A stretch of 16,864 bases of DNA, taken from an uncultured Candidatus Melainabacteria bacterium (GTDB taxonomy: Bacteria; Cyanobacteriota; Vampirovibrionia; Gastranaerophilales; Gastranaerophilaceae). This document shows positions 1 through 7,539 of this stretch, piece after piece. Numbering within the stretch: the first letter of the stretch is position 1; every line of letters starts with the position of its first letter. The notes beneath the pieces were generated by a model. That model was not told where the DNA came from and ran no database searches. It saw nothing but the letters and a program-made list of their open reading frames with translations. Where the stretch lies: the NCBI GenBank assembly GCA_934728585.1, contig CAKVDZ010000017.1, forward strand, positions 1 through 16,864, written 5' to 3'. The position numbers were made by a program, and so were the translations under genes.

Positions 1-111
1 ATGAAAGCTTTAGATACTCAAGTTACTTACATCAACAACCAATTACAAGCAGTTCAAAAAGCTGAATCTCAATCAATCGATGCTGCTACTCCTAAATTCG
101 GTTTAGCTTAA
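1..111 (+). CDS. C-terminal end of a highly expressed protein (probably partial), or a 36-residue peptide
   Basis: An open frame runs from base 1 to a TAA at 109-111. Base 1 is an ATG, but because the window begins there I cannot tell a true start from an internal Met. The 36 residues are a polar, Gln/Ala-rich helix with coiled-coil-like spacing, ending in a TPKFGLA tail. Codon use is unlike the neighbours: Asn, Ile, Tyr and Phe are mostly read by C-ending codons (AAC, ATC, TAC, TTC) in a genome that otherwise prefers T-ending ones, the usual mark of a very highly expressed gene. A strong terminator follows 30 bases later. Function not recognised. Confidence 0.6.
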   Translation: MKALDTQVTYINNQLQAVQKAESQSIDAATPKFGLA

Positions 112-140
112 TAAGAAATTAACTCTCCTTTCATAAATAA

Positions 141-175
141 AAAACTTCCAAGCTAAAGTTTGGAAGTTTTTTTAT
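141..175 (+). terminator. Rho-independent terminator after the first gene
   Basis: An 11-bp perfect stem pairs 141-151 with 160-170 (AAAACTTCCAA / TTGGAAGTTTT). It can extend inward by a G-T and a C-G pair to a TAAA loop, and the 3' arm runs into a T tract. It lies 30 bases after the TAA at 111. Confidence 0.85.
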
Positions 176-197
176 TAAAAATAATCTTTTTGTATGG

Positions 198-225
198 TTG
201 ATTTTTAATAAAAAATTATTAAAAT
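198..225 (+). promoter_or_regulatory. Candidate sigma70-type promoter of the EF-hand gene
   Basis: TTGATT at 198-203 and TAAAAT at 220-225 are 16 bases apart. Transcription would start near 232, just before the GGAGG ribosome binding site at 241-245 and the ATG at 250. The site lies after the terminator of the preceding gene, as expected for a separate transcription unit. It is a match by eye in AT-rich sequence. Confidence 0.4.
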
Positions 226-249
226 ACAAATAAAAAGATTGGAGGCTTT

Positions 250-810
250 ATGTCAAGATATCTAGATGGAAGTTCATTATTCACATCAATGAATTCGGGC
301 TTATCAAATACATTTTCAATTTTATCAACAGCTTTTAATGGTGATATTACATTGGCAAATTTAGCAAGCAAGGACGCTAATTCTGCACTTACTACTAACG
401 GTATAAATCAAAACTTTAAATCGTATTTGCAAACTAATTTTAATACTGTTGATAAAAACGGCGATGGAAAACTTACAGCTGATGAGTTAAACGAGTACAC
501 TTCTAATTTAACAAGACAAGGCATGACTATTGAGCAACTTTATCAATTAGGTTCAAGTACAGGAATGTCATCATCATTGTTAGACACAGTAATTTCTCAT
601 TTTAATGAAATTGACAAAAACAAAGATGGAAAGGTTACGAATGCTGAAATTCAGGCCTATGGGGTTGAATCATCAGTAGAAAAACAAAGAAAGGCTGACA
701 GAACTAGCATGCTAAAACAAATGTCGACTTTCTACGAGACTTCTGATTCTTCGGATTCAAGCTTGCTGGATTACAGATACTTATCAGATAGCACAAGTAG
801 TGATGATTAA
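250..810 (+). CDS. EF-hand calcium-binding protein, two EF-hands
   Basis: This 186-residue protein has two canonical 12-residue EF-hand loops: D68-E79 (DKNGDGKLTADE) and D122-E133 (DKNKDGKVTNAE). Both have Asp at positions 1 and 5, Gly at 6 and Glu at 12, so both should bind Ca2+. The loops are 54 residues apart, with helices between that suit a paired EF-hand unit. The N-terminal 60 residues are Ser/Asn-rich with no clear signal peptide or membrane span. The last 25 residues are Ser/Asp-rich and acidic. The start is fixed by GGAGG four bases upstream. It has its own candidate promoter and terminator, so it is probably monocistronic. It is likely a calcium sensor or buffer; the partner is unknown. 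Confidence 0.9.
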   Translation: MSRYLDGSSLFTSMNSGLSNTFSILSTAFNGDITLANLASKDANSALTTNGINQNFKSYLQTNFNTVDKNGDGKLTADELNEYTSNLTRQGMTIEQLYQLGSSTGMSSSLLDTVISHFNEIDKNKDGKVTNAEIQAYGVESSVEKQRKADRTSMLKQMSTFYETSDSSDSSLLDYRYLSDSTSSDD

Positions 811-812
811 AT

Positions 813-838
813 AAAGGCTCCTATGGGAGCTTTTATTT
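813..838. terminator. Terminator shared by the EF-hand gene and the convergent permease gene
   Basis: The stem pairs 813-821 with 826-834 (9 bp including one G-T pair, GGCTCC/GGGAGC core) around a TATG loop, followed by a T-rich run on the plus strand. It sits three bases after the EF-hand stop and overlaps the last two bases of the minus-strand permease gene. An A-rich left flank gives a T-rich tail on the minus strand too, so it can act in both directions. Confidence 0.75.
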
Positions 839-1567
839 TACGTAAAATACTAAGTTTATTAGTAAATCTGCTATTAATAAATAAACTGTAGATTTGATTG
901 CAGCTTGCGTTGTTGAAATACCTACATCTTTAGCTCCACCTTTGGTTAAATAACCCTGTGTTGCACATACTAAAGCAACTAGACCACCAAAAATTGACGC
1001 TTTAAATAAACTAATATAGATATCTCTTGTATTTAGCCATAACCAAACTGAATTTACATATCTATTTGGGTGTAAACCAATTGTCATGTACGAAACTAAT
1101 AACCCACCAACTATTCCAATAAGTTCAGCTATGATAACAACCATTGGAACAGTTAAAATTCCAGCAATAATTCTTGGTGCAAAGTAATAACCAACAGGAT
1201 CAACCTTTAATGTTTTAATTGCATCAACTTGTGATGTAACTTTCATGTTTGCAATTTCAGCTGAAATTGAAGTCCCTGCTCTAGCTCCAATAGCTAAAGC
1301 GGCAAACCCAGGAGCAATTTCTCTAATAATTACAACAGCAATTGTTCCACCAATGTAAGTATCCGCACCAGACATTAAAAATTGTTTTGCAACTTGAATT
1401 GCGATAACTGCAGCAGCAATAAACGAAATTACCATAGAAATTGGTAAAGAATCATAACTTATTGTAGCAGCTTGCGATAACACACTTCTAAATCTAACAT
1501 TCCCTGTTAGAGTATATTTAATACTGGCAAATAGATTTTTTACGCACATTCCTAAAAAACTAATCAT
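833..1567 (-). CDS. mlaE: MlaE-family ABC transporter permease (lipid transport)
   Basis: This 244-residue integral membrane protein shows the MlaE/TGD1 family signature. The conserved block starts with REIAPGFAAL at 82-91, continues with GARAGTSISAEIANMKVTSQ at 94-113, and is followed by VDA(I) and a PR at 131-132. The C-terminal GGAKDVGISTTQAAIKS at 210-226 is also typical. About five hydrophobic spans are visible (roughly 43-62, 73-93, 132-160, 187-204, 226-242). Family members work with an MlaF-type ATPase and an MCE (MlaD) protein to move phospholipids between the inner and outer membranes. Neither partner is in this window, so they must lie elsewhere. Its ATG lies inside the end of the aminotransferase gene (8-base overlap, no obvious Shine-Dalgarno), suggesting translational coupling. 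Length is close to the usual 250-260 residues. Confidence 0.92.
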   Translation of the reverse strand: MISFLGMCVKNLFASIKYTLTGNVRFRSVLSQAATISYDSLPISMVISFIAAAVIAIQVAKQFLMSGADTYIGGTIAVVIIREIAPGFAALAIGARAGTSISAEIANMKVTSQVDAIKTLKVDPVGYYFAPRIIAGILTVPMVVIIAELIGIVGGLLVSYMTIGLHPNRYVNSVWLWLNTRDIYISLFKASIFGGLVALVCATQGYLTKGGAKDVGISTTQAAIKSTVYLLIADLLINLVFYVK

Positions 1568-2474
1568 TTACAGCAACGCACCAATCTTTGTATTTAGGAA
1601 CTTTTCCTCTAACAACATCGTTATATAGGTTTTGAATATCCGTAACAATCTTGCCAACCTTGCCATCACCAACAGGACGTTTATCAATTGAAACAATTGG
1701 CACAACTTGAGCGCCAGTACCTGAGAAGAACGCCTCTTCTGCTGAATATAATTCGCTTCTATCAATTACGCGTTCTTCAACAGTAAGTCCTAAAACATCT
1801 TTTGCTAATTGAATAATAGTATTTCTTGTAACACCTGTCAAAATATCTGATGTTGTAGTTGTAGTCACTAATTTGCCGTTAATAATAAGGAACAAATTCA
1901 TTGCTGCACCCTCTGCAACCTTACCAGATTGAGAAAGCACGATTGCTTCATCAAATCCATTCAAACGAGCTTCAGTAGAAATAATTGATGCATTTGCATA
2001 AGCCCCGTTAATTTTAGCTCTTGGAGGAATTGAGTTATCATCATTTCTTCTCCAACTTGATACACATACGTTCAACCCTTTGCTTTCAAAATAATCTGCC
2101 ATAGGGAACGTAATTATCAAGTATTTATCAGGATTATCAATCAAATGAGGTCCAATTCTATCAGCAGATTTGTAGATAATAGGTCTGATGTACGCATCAG
2201 TTTTGTAATTGTTTTTTTGTAAAAGTTTTTTTAGCACTTCAACATGTTCTTCTGGAGTATAAATCTTATCAATAAACAAAATTTTTGCGCTGTTTATTAA
2301 TCTCTCAAAGTGCTCAATTGGACGGAAAATATACATTTTGTCTTCGTCTTTATTGTAATATGCTCTAAGTCCCTCAAAAACGGCAGTACCATATAAAAAT
2401 GCATGAGTCATAACTGGGATTGAAGCTTTATTTTTATCTACAAATTGTCCATCTAGAAATACGTATTCTGACAT
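1560..2474 (-). CDS. ilvE: Branched-chain amino acid aminotransferase
   Basis: A class IV (fold type IV) PLP-dependent aminotransferase of 304 residues, the usual IlvE length. It makes Leu, Ile and Val from their 2-oxo acids with glutamate as amino donor, in the cytosol. Visible features: FEGLRAY at 33-39, the PLP-binding lysine K154 in PRAKINGAY, the Glu facing the pyridine nitrogen (E188 in VAEGAAMNLF), the phosphate-binding LTGVTR at 212-217, and SGTGAQVVPI at 251-260. FEGLRAY, the LTGVTR loop and the length favour IlvE over D-amino acid aminotransferase or aminodeoxychorismate lyase. An AGGAGG site (2479-2484 on the minus strand) fixes the start. The downstream permease gene overlaps by eight bases, so the two share an mRNA although no functional link is known. 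Confidence 0.95.
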   Translation of the reverse strand: MSEYVFLDGQFVDKNKASIPVMTHAFLYGTAVFEGLRAYYNKDEDKMYIFRPIEHFERLINSAKILFIDKIYTPEEHVEVLKKLLQKNNYKTDAYIRPIIYKSADRIGPHLIDNPDKYLIITFPMADYFESKGLNVCVSSWRRNDDNSIPPRAKINGAYANASIISTEARLNGFDEAIVLSQSGKVAEGAAMNLFLIINGKLVTTTTTSDILTGVTRNTIIQLAKDVLGLTVEERVIDRSELYSAEEAFFSGTGAQVVPIVSIDKRPVGDGKVGKIVTDIQNLYNDVVRGKVPKYKDWCVAVND

Positions 2475-2495
2475 TTTACCTCCTGAAATTTTTCT

Positions 2496-2501
2496 TTTAT
2501 A
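2496..2501 (-). promoter_or_regulatory. Candidate -10 element (TATAAA) of the ilvE-mlaE unit
   Basis: Read on the minus strand the element is TATAAA. It would start transcription near 2489, giving a short leader carrying the AGGAGG site. I see no convincing -35 at the right spacing, so this is tentative. Confidence 0.25.
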
Positions 2502-2513
2502 TTGACATAAAAT

Positions 2514-4178
2514 ATGTTTTTTTTAAACAAAATATATATTAATATTACATTTTTGGTTATCTTGTGGATTTTTTTGCATGTTTCTAATAATATATTTATA
2601 TTAGGCGTGGGTATGGAACTAATACTAGACATAATATATATATATATAGCACTATTTTCAATTTATTATTTCATTCTTGCAGTAAGAAGCTTGAATGAGA
2701 AATCACTTAAGTTGTTTAGAAAATATTCTGCTGGAATTGAGCCTGTAACATTGTCTGTTGTGGTTTATTCACACAACAATTATGAAGCTCTAAAAAGCAT
2801 TATTAATCAACTAAAACAACAAACATATCCTATTCAAAACTTTATAATTCAAGTAATTTTAGATAACTGTACAGACCACTCAGAAGAGCTTTTTGAAGAA
2901 AAATTTGACAATATTAGAGTGTTGAATTTAAACGATGGTGTTACAGTTGGCAAAGATCAAGCTATATCTATCTTAATTGAGGGTATGCGCGAAGATAATG
3001 TTATTGATTCATACGTATTCTTAGATGTTGATAGATTTATAGAACCTAACTTTTTAGAAACCGTCAACAAAGCTTTGTCAGTAGCACCTGCTGTGACTGG
3101 TCAAACAATTATCATCGAAAATGATAACTTTACTCTTTCTGAAAAAATTAGAAATTGTTATGTAAAATACTCTAATAATTTTATCCGCAAAGCCAGAGCA
3201 TTAATGGGGCTTTCAGATAAAATTGATGGTTCATTTATGGCTATCAAAAAAGACTTTGTTGAAAAAATTGACGCACTTGATTTAAAAGATATCAATACCG
3301 AATTGAAATACAGCTTATTACTATCAAGTCTAGGTTATCCTTGCAGATTTGTTTCTGATTTAAAAACATACGTTAAATCTTACAACTACAAGTTTGAAAG
3401 ACCATCTTTAAGCTATAGAATAAGATTATTTAAACAGTGTTTTACAAAGCTGTTTACATTCAAATTCAAATTTATTGAACATATTTTCTCATTGATTGCA
3501 CCTAGCGCGCTTGTTGTAATCTTGTTATCAGTTTTTTATTTAGCTCTATCGCTAAAATATTACTTTATGTTCAGTTTTATTATTGTATTTACAATATTCT
3601 CGTTATTGCTACTAGCATTTGCTATAAGTATTATAAAATCTGGTTTGTACGCAAAAGATTTTATCTATCTTGCTATTTATCCAATATATTCAATTGGGCA
3701 TATTCTAGATAATTTGCCTCCATACAGATTTATCAAAAAATATTTCTTCCACAAAAATTCTAAAAAGGATATTCAAAAATATACAGTAAAAGTTATTGCT
3801 TCTAACGGAAAAGCAAATATACCGTGCAAACTAGATTTGATTTCCGAAAATGGACTTGCAAAAGTTATATTTAGATTTAAAAAGAAAAAATTTACTTCTA
3901 GCAAACAAATACGCATGGTTGAGGCTTTAAATGAACTTACATCAAAACTAAATGATTATGGATTTAATCTTAAAATCTGCTACTGTTGTGAATATTTTTC
4001 AAGTGTGGTAGATGGCTCTCAAAATATGGTTCAAGGGGAATGTAACTACCAATTTAAGGGCAGAGATCCAAATGAAACATTAAATACGTTGTTATGGAAT
4101 TCTTGTTCTGCTTGTAAGTCTAAAAAATTAATAAGCATTATTGAAGATATTAGACTAAATCAGAAAGATGAGTCATGA
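2514..4178 (+). CDS. Membrane-bound family 2 glycosyltransferase with a C-terminal Cys-rich domain
   Basis: 554 residues. After one or two N-terminal hydrophobic segments (11-31 and 37-58), a GT-A domain begins at SVVVYSHNNYEAL (81-93). It shows DNCTD (117-121), GK (146-147), the metal-binding DVD (171-173) and DGSFMAIKK (239-247). Later come basic YRIRLFK (301-307, in place of the processive QxxRW) and membrane spans near 325-345, 348-374 and 382-400. It should transfer a nucleotide-activated sugar at the inner membrane; the product is unknown. A soluble tail follows, with cysteines at 489, 491, 492, 510, 531 and 534 (CYCC ... C ... CSAC). The start is uncertain. ATG 2514 has no Shine-Dalgarno, and ATG 2613 (M34) would leave more room for divergent promoters, but the 33 codons between are uninterrupted. 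First gene of a five-gene operon, with an ATGA overlap to the next. Confidence 0.85.
   Translation: MFFLNKIYINITFLVILWIFLHVSNNIFILGVGMELILDIIYIYIALFSIYYFILAVRSLNEKSLKLFRKYSAGIEPVTLSVVVYSHNNYEALKSIINQLKQQTYPIQNFIIQVILDNCTDHSEELFEEKFDNIRVLNLNDGVTVGKDQAISILIEGMREDNVIDSYVFLDVDRFIEPNFLETVNKALSVAPAVTGQTIIIENDNFTLSEKIRNCYVKYSNNFIRKARALMGLSDKIDGSFMAIKKDFVEKIDALDLKDINTELKYSLLLSSLGYPCRFVSDLKTYVKSYNYKFERPSLSYRIRLFKQCFTKLFTFKFKFIEHIFSLIAPSALVVILLSVFYLALSLKYYFMFSFIIVFTIFSLLLLAFAISIIKSGLYAKDFIYLAIYPIYSIGHILDNLPPYRFIKKYFFHKNSKKDIQKYTVKVIASNGKANIPCKLDLISENGLAKVIFRFKKKKFTSSKQIRMVEALNELTSKLNDYGFNLKICYCCEYFSSVVDGSQNMVQGECNYQFKGRDPNETLNTLLWNSCSACKSKKLISIIEDIRLNQKDES
2562..2590 (+). promoter_or_regulatory. Candidate promoter for the five-gene operon
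   Basis: TTGTGG at 2562-2567 and TAATAA at 2585-2590 are 17 bases apart. If used, transcription starts near 2597 and the glycosyltransferase must begin at ATG 2613 rather than ATG 2514. The site lies inside the longer reading frame, so it is mutually exclusive with that start on this transcript. Confidence 0.25.
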
Positions 4179-5656
4179 GAAGATTAAGTATATTATTTGC
4201 ATTTTTATTACTTTTTGTTCTTGGAGCACCTGTTTTTGCTGATGAATTAACAGATGACTATTTTGATATTGCTCAAAATTATCTTAAAACTGGCGATACA
4301 ACAAAAGCTCTTGAATATGTAAATTATGTACTGATGCTTAACCCAAAATATACAAAAGCAATCAAGTTAAAAGATAGATTAATTCCACAAGAAACAAATG
4401 ATGACTTAACAAGAACCGCTATTATTCTATCTCAACAACAAGGCAAAGTTTCGGATTTCGCAATTTTAGATGTTCCTAAATCTGACAAGTATAAAATAGA
4501 AAACACTTCTGAATACTACAATAGACAAGGTAAGCAATTTTACCTGAACGAAGAATATGATAGTGCTATTCAAAGCTTTTTTAGAGCAGTTTCAGTTGAT
4601 AACAAAAACTACATCGCCTACAACAATTTAGGCATGACTTACTGGATGAAGAATAACTTAGAAAGTGCAGAAAAATACTTCAAAAAAGCAGCATCTTTGA
4701 GTAAATCTTATCCGCAACCATTTATTAACTTGGCTTTATTGTACAAACAAAAAGGTGATTTAGATAAGCACTATACATATTTAACAAAAGCCTTAGAGGC
4801 AAATCCTAATAATTACTGGACATATTACTTATTAGGTGATTTTTATACATCTATCGACAACTACCCAAAATCAGTTGCCTATTATTTAGATGCAATCAGT
4901 TTAAATCCTAACTTTGCACCTCCATACTTGGCATTAGGTGTTTCATATTTCAAAACTGATAAATATGAACAATCAATTATTTCTCTAAAAAGTTATATTG
5001 AATTAAATCCAAATTCAGACTTTGCGTATTCCATGCTTGCTAAAAACTATTATTTAATGGGCGAATACCAATCTGCAAAGAAATTTATGAAGAAAGCTCT
5101 TGCACTAAATCCAATTAACGCTTATCGCATGGAACTTGCAAAAATTGAGTTTAATGCAGGAGAATACAATAACGCTTTATTAAACTTCCAAATTTTAGAA
5201 CCTGAATATCAATATGCTGAGTTGTACAATTACATTGGCTTATGCTATTTAATGCTAAAAAAATATGAACTAGCAATTATCAACTTTAATAAAGCAATTG
5301 TTGCAGACAGCAGAAGACCAATTTATTACTACAATCTAGCTCAATGTTACAGTGCGCTTGATGATAAACAAAAATACGTACAATATATGAACATGGCATT
5401 ACAAATTACGCCAGTAACATATCAAGATTACATAGACTTAAGTTGTATTTACTACAATACAGGAAAAATTAGTCTTGCTGTAAAAATGCTTCAAAACGGT
5501 ATAGCTACTTATCCTGACACAAAACAGTTATACTTGGCACTATTAAGTCTTTACGACAGTATTGATGATAATGCAGGTTATAATAATATGAAGAACATAA
5601 TAGAATCGAGATTTAATTCAGATGAGCAGAAGAAAACATTCAAGTTGTTTAACTAA
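4175..5656 (+). CDS. Exported TPR-repeat protein (about 12 TPRs)
   Basis: 493 residues with a classical signal peptide: MRR, a hydrophobic core, and APVFA before a likely cleavage at 22/23. The mature protein is almost entirely tetratricopeptide repeats. One lies near 23-58; after a degenerate stretch of about 50 residues there are about eleven more, with the usual N-N-LG-Y / A-F-KA-LNP pattern. It should act outside the inner membrane as a protein-binding scaffold; TPR solenoids have no enzymatic role themselves. The start overlaps the glycosyltransferase stop in an ATGA, so the two are probably translated together. The downstream phosphoesterase starts inside its last 35 bases. The position suggests it organises the glycosyltransferase product or partners in the periplasm, which is inference only. 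Confidence 0.9.
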   Translation: MRRLSILFAFLLLFVLGAPVFADELTDDYFDIAQNYLKTGDTTKALEYVNYVLMLNPKYTKAIKLKDRLIPQETNDDLTRTAIILSQQQGKVSDFAILDVPKSDKYKIENTSEYYNRQGKQFYLNEEYDSAIQSFFRAVSVDNKNYIAYNNLGMTYWMKNNLESAEKYFKKAASLSKSYPQPFINLALLYKQKGDLDKHYTYLTKALEANPNNYWTYYLLGDFYTSIDNYPKSVAYYLDAISLNPNFAPPYLALGVSYFKTDKYEQSIISLKSYIELNPNSDFAYSMLAKNYYLMGEYQSAKKFMKKALALNPINAYRMELAKIEFNAGEYNNALLNFQILEPEYQYAELYNYIGLCYLMLKKYELAIINFNKAIVADSRRPIYYYNLAQCYSALDDKQKYVQYMNMALQITPVTYQDYIDLSCIYYNTGKISLAVKMLQNGIATYPDTKQLYLALLSLYDSIDDNAGYNNMKNIIESRFNSDEQKKTFKLFN

Positions 5657-6614
5657 AATTTTTAATACAATTTTCACATTTGTTTTAGTAGTAATTACAG
5701 CATTTGGTATCCAAACTTATTCAAATGTTGCAAATGGTGCTACAACACTAAAATTTGCGCAAGTTAGTGATGACCATTTGTCAGCAGAAAAAATTAATAA
5801 AGGTTACAGATTAACAGCCAATTCAGCAGACCTGCTAGATGATGCCATTGAACATATTAATCAAACTCCAAACCTTGATTTTGTATTCTTTACAGGAGAT
5901 ATTATTGATGTTCCGTTTGAAAAAAATATGCTCTTATTTTTTGAACACGCTAATAAATTAAAATACCCTTATTATGCGGTTCCAGGAAACCATGATATCT
6001 GTATAGGCGGTTATTTGAGTAAGCAATTGTACGTTGATTTAATGCAAAAACACAACAAGTATTATAAATTTAACAAAACATATTACTCTTTTGTTCCGAA
6101 AACAGGATTTAAAGTTATTGGACTTGATAATATCATTGATACTCGTCTAACAGCAAACGGTGAACTTTCTCAAGAACAGTTAGACTTTTTGGATAAAGAA
6201 CTTGCAAATGCTGGTGATAATATTGTTTTAATATTTATGCATGTACCACTTTTGCAACCATTCACAAGCGATAATCATAGATTGTTAAATGCAGATAAGA
6301 TGCAACAAATTTTATCTAAATACAAAATGCCAATAGGTGTTTTTGCAGGTCACTACCACACAACAAAGGTAAGACGTTTGAATGACAATATTGTACATGT
6401 TAGCACACCAGCATTAATTTCTTATCCTAATGCTTTTAGAATTGTAACTGTACAAAATTACAAAAATAAAGCTGTATTTAACATTACATACACTCCAACT
6501 AGATTGTTGGAATTGCAAAAGAAAGCAAAATTACTTGTTTTCCATTCGTCTACATATTATGGTAGCGAAGCTGATAGAACCGTTAAAATAACAATAGAAA
6601 AGAGGTCAAAATGA
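5622..6614 (+). CDS. Exported calcineurin-like metallophosphoesterase
   Basis: 330 residues with the full set of metallophosphoesterase metal ligands in order: D50-x-H52, G92-D93, G122-N-H-D125, H207 and the G243-H-Y-H246 block. It should be a two-metal phosphomonoesterase or phosphodiesterase; the substrate cannot be read from sequence. The N-terminus is basic (MSRRKHSS...K12), followed by a hydrophobic stretch 13-32 and a possible cleavage after ANGA (40), so it is either secreted or anchored with its active site outside. No lipobox is present. The ATG at 5622 lies 35 bases inside the upstream TPR gene. It is kept because the export signal depends on it and no later Met precedes the first motif. 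The last bases overlap the next gene as ATGA. Confidence 0.9.
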   Translation: MSRRKHSSCLTKIFNTIFTFVLVVITAFGIQTYSNVANGATTLKFAQVSDDHLSAEKINKGYRLTANSADLLDDAIEHINQTPNLDFVFFTGDIIDVPFEKNMLLFFEHANKLKYPYYAVPGNHDICIGGYLSKQLYVDLMQKHNKYYKFNKTYYSFVPKTGFKVIGLDNIIDTRLTANGELSQEQLDFLDKELANAGDNIVLIFMHVPLLQPFTSDNHRLLNADKMQQILSKYKMPIGVFAGHYHTTKVRRLNDNIVHVSTPALISYPNAFRIVTVQNYKNKAVFNITYTPTRLLELQKKAKLLVFHSSTYYGSEADRTVKITIEKRSK

Positions 6615-7537
6615 CAGACGAATTTAAAGTAAAATTTAGAGGGGTAAGAGGAAGTTACCCTTGTGCTAATAAAAAATTTATGCAATACGGTGGAAACACA
6701 TCTTGTGTTGAAGTAAGAGTTGGAGGGCATTTAATTATATTAGATGCAGGTACTGGACTTATTGATTTAGGAAAAGAATTACTTAAAGACCACATTATTT
6801 CTGGTGACAACGTTAACAATAGAAAAGCAATTGAAGCGACCCTTTTATTTAGTCACATTCACCAAGATCACATTATCGGTTTTACATTTTTTGCACCAAA
6901 TCATATTGCAACAACTAAATTGAACGTATTTGGTTCTGTAAATTATAATGAAAGCCTTGCTGACGAATTGGCACAGCTATTATTTACAAAATCTTTTCCT
7001 GTTGATTTAGGTGATATCGCAGCAAACTTAAATATATGCGATATAAATGACACTGAAATGATTGTTTTACGCCACGGCGAAGATCCAATTGTTAGAAACG
7101 TTGTAGAAAATTTTGAACGAAAAGAAGATGACGTTGTTATTACATCTTATAAATCTTATGCTCACCCACAAGAGGGCGTGACTATTTATAAAATTGAATA
7201 CAAAGGTAAATCTTTGGTTTATGCAACTGACAAAGAAACTTACTTTGGTGGAGATAAAAAGCTTGCAAACTTTGCAAGAGGCTGTGATTTATTAATCCAC
7301 GACGCGCAATATACAACTGAAGATTACTTAAATCCTCACGCACCAAAACAAGGTTTTGGACACTCAACTTTTGATATGGCGCTTGAATCACAAGACTATT
7401 GTCATGCTAAAAAATTGATTTTCTATCATTATGACCCAGATTATGATGATGATAAATTAAATTCTATATCTAAATTGTACGCTGAAATGTCTGATAAAGC
7501 AGATTTTGCTTATGAGGGGTTAGAATTAACAATATAA
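6611..7537 (+). CDS. MBL-fold metal-dependent hydrolase (PhnP/COG1235-like)
   Basis: 308 residues with no signal peptide, so cytosolic. The N-terminus (VKFRGVRGSYPC ... GGNTSCVEVR ... LDAGTGLIDLG) is characteristic of the PhnP-like/COG1235 branch of the metallo-beta-lactamase fold. Metal ligands follow: H82-x-H84-x-D86-H87, H185, D207 in YATDKE, and H273 in FYHYDP. H251 in GFGHST is also conserved-looking. Relatives cleave phosphodiesters such as cyclic phosphates and cyclic nucleotides; the substrate here is unknown. The ATG at 6611 overlaps the phosphoesterase TGA (ATGA) and is preceded by GAGG at a good distance. Two successive phosphate-ester hydrolases, one outside and one inside, sit side by side in this operon. 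Confidence 0.9.
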   Translation: MTDEFKVKFRGVRGSYPCANKKFMQYGGNTSCVEVRVGGHLIILDAGTGLIDLGKELLKDHIISGDNVNNRKAIEATLLFSHIHQDHIIGFTFFAPNHIATTKLNVFGSVNYNESLADELAQLLFTKSFPVDLGDIAANLNICDINDTEMIVLRHGEDPIVRNVVENFERKEDDVVITSYKSYAHPQEGVTIYKIEYKGKSLVYATDKETYFGGDKKLANFARGCDLLIHDAQYTTEDYLNPHAPKQGFGHSTFDMALESQDYCHAKKLIFYHYDPDYDDDKLNSISKLYAEMSDKADFAYEGLELTI

Positions 7538-7539
7538 TT

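Noticed and set aside
1568..1765. 65-codon open frame on the minus strand inside ilvE
   Set aside because: It lies wholly within a strongly supported aminotransferase gene in another frame, with no motif or start signal.
2502..2507. Perfect TTGACA as a -35 element for the glycosyltransferase operon
   Set aside because: No acceptable -10 lies 16-18 bases downstream (AAACAA at 17), and ATG 2514 would precede the transcription start.
4175..5656. Tandem DNA repeats or a CRISPR array within TPR genes
   Set aside because: The periodicity is at the protein level (34 residues); the nucleotide sequence diverges between repeats and there are no conserved direct repeats with spacers.
5622..5680. C9 of the phosphoesterase as a lipoprotein anchor
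   Set aside because: The cysteine lies before the hydrophobic core, so it cannot be a lipobox cysteine.
4175..6614. Alternative genetic code with TGA as tryptophan or glycine
   Set aside because: TGA ends two genes exactly at ATGA overlaps (4176-4178 and 6612-6614), and tryptophan is written TGG throughout.
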